NCBI RefSeq assembly: GCF_030651615.1
Contig: NZ_JAUSCG010000071.1
Location: 1-7,334, forward strand
DNA: 7,334 nt
Origin: Methanocalculus sp.
Lineage (GTDB): Archaea > Halobacteriota > Methanomicrobia > Methanomicrobiales > Methanocorpusculaceae
Reading direction: 5' to 3'
The notes under the pieces are model-generated. The model had not been told where the DNA came from. It searched no databases and saw only the letters and a list, made by a program, of their open reading frames with translations. This document shows, one piece after another, positions 5,803-7,334 of this stretch (position 1 is its first letter; every line of letters starts with the position of its first letter). A program made the position numbers and the translations under genes.

Positions 5803-6873
5803 ATGCTTATACTCCGTGGACTAAAGGTAACATTATGCTGTCTGATTCTTCTGCTGGCCCTCTCTGTGATGCCGGCAGTCGCTGACGAGACGGTTGTTTC
5901 GCGTTCAGTGCTGACCGGCATTCAGGGCTGGTCCGATCTGCAGATCACCCTTGAGATCGAAGGGATGCCCGCCGGAGGGATCATCGAGACATTGCCGGAA
6001 GGCTTCACCTTCCTTGAGACCGACCATCCCGCTGACCGTGTGTATCGTGCCGACCAGCAGATCATCTTCTCAGTAATTGAAGATGAGACGATCATCTATA
6101 CTGCCCGGAGCCAGAACGCTGGCAGCAATGTCATCTCTGGGAGGTGGGATAACCTGGTAGAGAATGCACAGGGTATAATCGCTGATACCCTCGTCAATGT
6201 CGAATCGTCGGGTGGTGGCAGCAGCGGCGGTTCAGTGGCTGGTACTGGCACATCTTCACTGGAGAAGACTCTTCTGGTTGCTGATTCTCCCATTCGCTCC
6301 ATCGTTCTGAAGAGTTCTGCCGATATCTCGTCTGCCTCTGCAAAGGTGGAGAAGACCGAGCTGCCTGAAGGCACCCCTGCCCCTGAAGGTGCAGCATATG
6401 AATATCTTGAGATCGATCTGCGGAATATCGCCCATGACGATCTGACCGGTGCAACAATTTGGTTCTCTGTTGACCGCTCCTGGATCGATGAGCAGCGTGT
6501 GGATGATACCGGCATCTCACTCTTCCGGTACCAGAACGGCTGGGACCTCCTCCCGACCCGCCGCCTCTCATCAGATGATACCGACGATGCTCTGGCATAT
6601 GAGGCTGAAACCCCTGGCTTTTCCCTCTTTGCAATAGCAGTCTCATCAATCCCTGGAACAGAGAATCCAACCCCAAAACCAACCACTGCGAAAGTGACTA
6701 CTGCCCCGACCGCGTCACAACAGGCGGCCATCTCCAAAGTGCCGGTCACCCCTGCTGAAAAGGCATCAAGCCCCCTGATGGGTTCATTCATCGGTGGTTG
6801 TATGGTCCTTCTGATCATCGGGCTGGGATCTGCTGGTTGTAAGAGAGTACAAATGACGGAGGAGAAGAGATGA
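5803..6873 (+). CDS. Exported, membrane-anchored PGF-pre-PGF domain surface protein
   Basis: A 356-residue cell-surface protein. Residues 1-27 form a signal peptide (basic start, Leu-rich core, AVA cut site before D28). Residues 28-133 match a domain common in methanogen surface proteins, with GMPAGGIIETLPEGF and a TDHPADR segment. A Ser/Gly linker spans about 135-152. Residues about 155-280 form the PGF-pre-PGF domain, recognised from FSVDRSWI (221-228), ISLFRYQNGWDLLPT and the closing TPGFSLFAI (270-278). A Thr/Pro/Ala-rich stalk (285-322) leads to a membrane helix (about 325-346) and a short basic tail. The usual PGF-CTERM sorting motif is absent; the anchor begins SSPLMGSF, so simple membrane anchoring is likelier than archaeosortase processing. 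The start has no clear Shine-Dalgarno. The stop overlaps the next gene by ATGA, so the two proteins are probably made together. Ligand and role are unknown. Confidence 0.82.
   Translation: MLILRGLKVTLCCLILLLALSVMPAVADETVVSRSVLTGIQGWSDLQITLEIEGMPAGGIIETLPEGFTFLETDHPADRVYRADQQIIFSVIEDETIIYTARSQNAGSNVISGRWDNLVENAQGIIADTLVNVESSGGGSSGGSVAGTGTSSLEKTLLVADSPIRSIVLKSSADISSASAKVEKTELPEGTPAPEGAAYEYLEIDLRNIAHDDLTGATIWFSVDRSWIDEQRVDDTGISLFRYQNGWDLLPTRRLSSDDTDDALAYEAETPGFSLFAIAVSSIPGTENPTPKPTTAKVTTAPTASQQAAISKVPVTPAEKASSPLMGSFIGGCMVLLIIGLGSAGCKRVQMTEEKR
6858..6864 (+). promoter_or_regulatory. Shine-Dalgarno for the coupled solute-binding protein
   Basis: GGAGGAG inside the surface protein's last codons lies 5 nt before ATG 6870. 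That ATG overlaps the upstream stop as ATGA, which supports both the start choice and translational coupling. Confidence 0.8.
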
Positions 6874-7334
6874 GACCCATTCTCAAACACCTGCTGAGTA
6901 CTGCTCTTCTGCTGCTGCTCATCTGCTCGGTGCTGATCGCCCCTGCATCTGCTCTACCGGATATGAACCATGACGAACTTGGAGAAGCGATTCTCCCGTA
7001 CATGCGTTCGACATACCTTGGTGATGATATCACTCATTATGCCGCATCTGAACTCCAGGTGTCTGCATGCAGGGTGCTCGGCTTCCCTGAACCCCCTGAG
7101 GATACGACCGTACTGAAGATAGCAACCCCAAATCAGGTCACCTCAACACAGTTCTATACTGATTATTATATTGATATCTTCATGCGGATCACGAACATGC
7201 ATCTGATGGATATGCAGGCGGATGGCAGTCTCATTGGACGAACCATTGAGCGGTTTGAGGTCTCGCATGATCATACGGAGTGGACATTATATCTTCGGGA
7301 TAACCTCTTCTGGAGTGATGGACGGCGTGTAAAG
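6870..7334 (+). CDS. ABC transporter substrate-binding protein, family 5 (3' end outside window)
   Basis: The first 155 codons of an exported solute-binding protein, open to the window end. Residues 1-28 are a signal peptide (RPILKH start, Leu-rich core, ASA cut site). The mature part begins LPDMNHDELG. The segment LKIATPNQ (about residue 82 onward) and the block WTLYLRDNLFWSDGRRV (about 138-154) match the family 5 binding-protein pattern in which a WxxxLR strand is followed by WSDG. Known members bind oligopeptides, nickel or other small ligands for ABC importers. The ligand-contact region is not in view, so the substrate is open. About 50 residues between the signal peptide and the first family strand (HDELGEAILPYMRS and following) look like an added helical section. 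The gene overlaps the surface protein by ATGA. Permease and ATPase genes would be expected downstream. Confidence 0.85.
   Translation, partial: MRPILKHLLSTALLLLLICSVLIAPASALPDMNHDELGEAILPYMRSTYLGDDITHYAASELQVSACRVLGFPEPPEDTTVLKIATPNQVTSTQFYTDYYIDIFMRITNMHLMDMQADGSLIGRTIERFEVSHDHTEWTLYLRDNLFWSDGRRVK

Noticed and set aside
5403..5921. 172-aa minus-strand open frame across the methyltransferase end and the next promoter
   Set aside because: It runs across two genes and an AT-rich promoter and shows no domain; the plus-strand genes explain the sequence.
6096..6890. 264-aa minus-strand open frame opposite the surface protein
   Set aside because: The plus strand has a signal peptide, recognised domains, a membrane anchor and coupling to the next gene. 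The minus frame has no recognisable motif and is a by-product of codon bias.

Overview
The window looks like a piece of a methanogenic archaeon chromosome, most likely order Methanomicrobiales. The main evidence is an fdhA-fdhB pair of the F420-dependent formate dehydrogenase type and a surface protein with the methanogen PGF-pre-PGF domain. Archaeal TATA-like boxes 25-27 bp before candidate leaderless starts, strong GGAGG ribosome binding sites and moderate GC content fit as well. The order-level placement is inference; no rRNA or tRNA is present to test it.

Layout. Positions 1-1718 hold the 3' end of fdhA and all of fdhB on the plus strand. They are tightly coupled: the fdhB Shine-Dalgarno lies inside the last fdhA codons. 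Together they oxidise formate and reduce coenzyme F420, or pass electrons to heterodisulfide reductase. A convergent gap with two small hairpins and T-tracts (1719-1867) separates them from a minus-strand archaeal AAA/STAND-like ATPase with a C-terminal winged helix (1868-3043). The ATPase promoter region carries a perfect 7-bp inverted repeat and a third half-site.

Positions 3044-3493 are a long divergent gap. It holds the ATPase promoter, a possible 48-aa small ORF or relic on the minus strand, and the promoter of a small three-helix membrane protein (preferred start 3494, end 3742). That gene ends in a hairpin plus T-tract and converges on a minus-strand proline-iminopeptidase-like alpha/beta hydrolase (3765-4637), which appears to be leaderless. 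Divergent from it is a PPM1/LCMT-like SAM-dependent methyltransferase (start best placed at 4845, end 5699).

The right end is a two-gene operon: a secreted, membrane-anchored PGF-pre-PGF surface protein (5803-6873) overlapping by ATGA a family 5 ABC-transporter substrate-binding protein (6870 to beyond the window end). Both have export signals, so this unit probably serves solute capture at the cell envelope.

I see no CRISPR array, complete insertion sequence, tRNA or rRNA. No striking new multi-gene system is evident. The less ordinary points are the operator-like repeats around the ATPase and small membrane protein promoters, the unexplained 3126-3403 stretch, and the coupling of a PGF-pre-PGF protein that lacks the usual PGF-CTERM sorting tail to a solute-binding protein.
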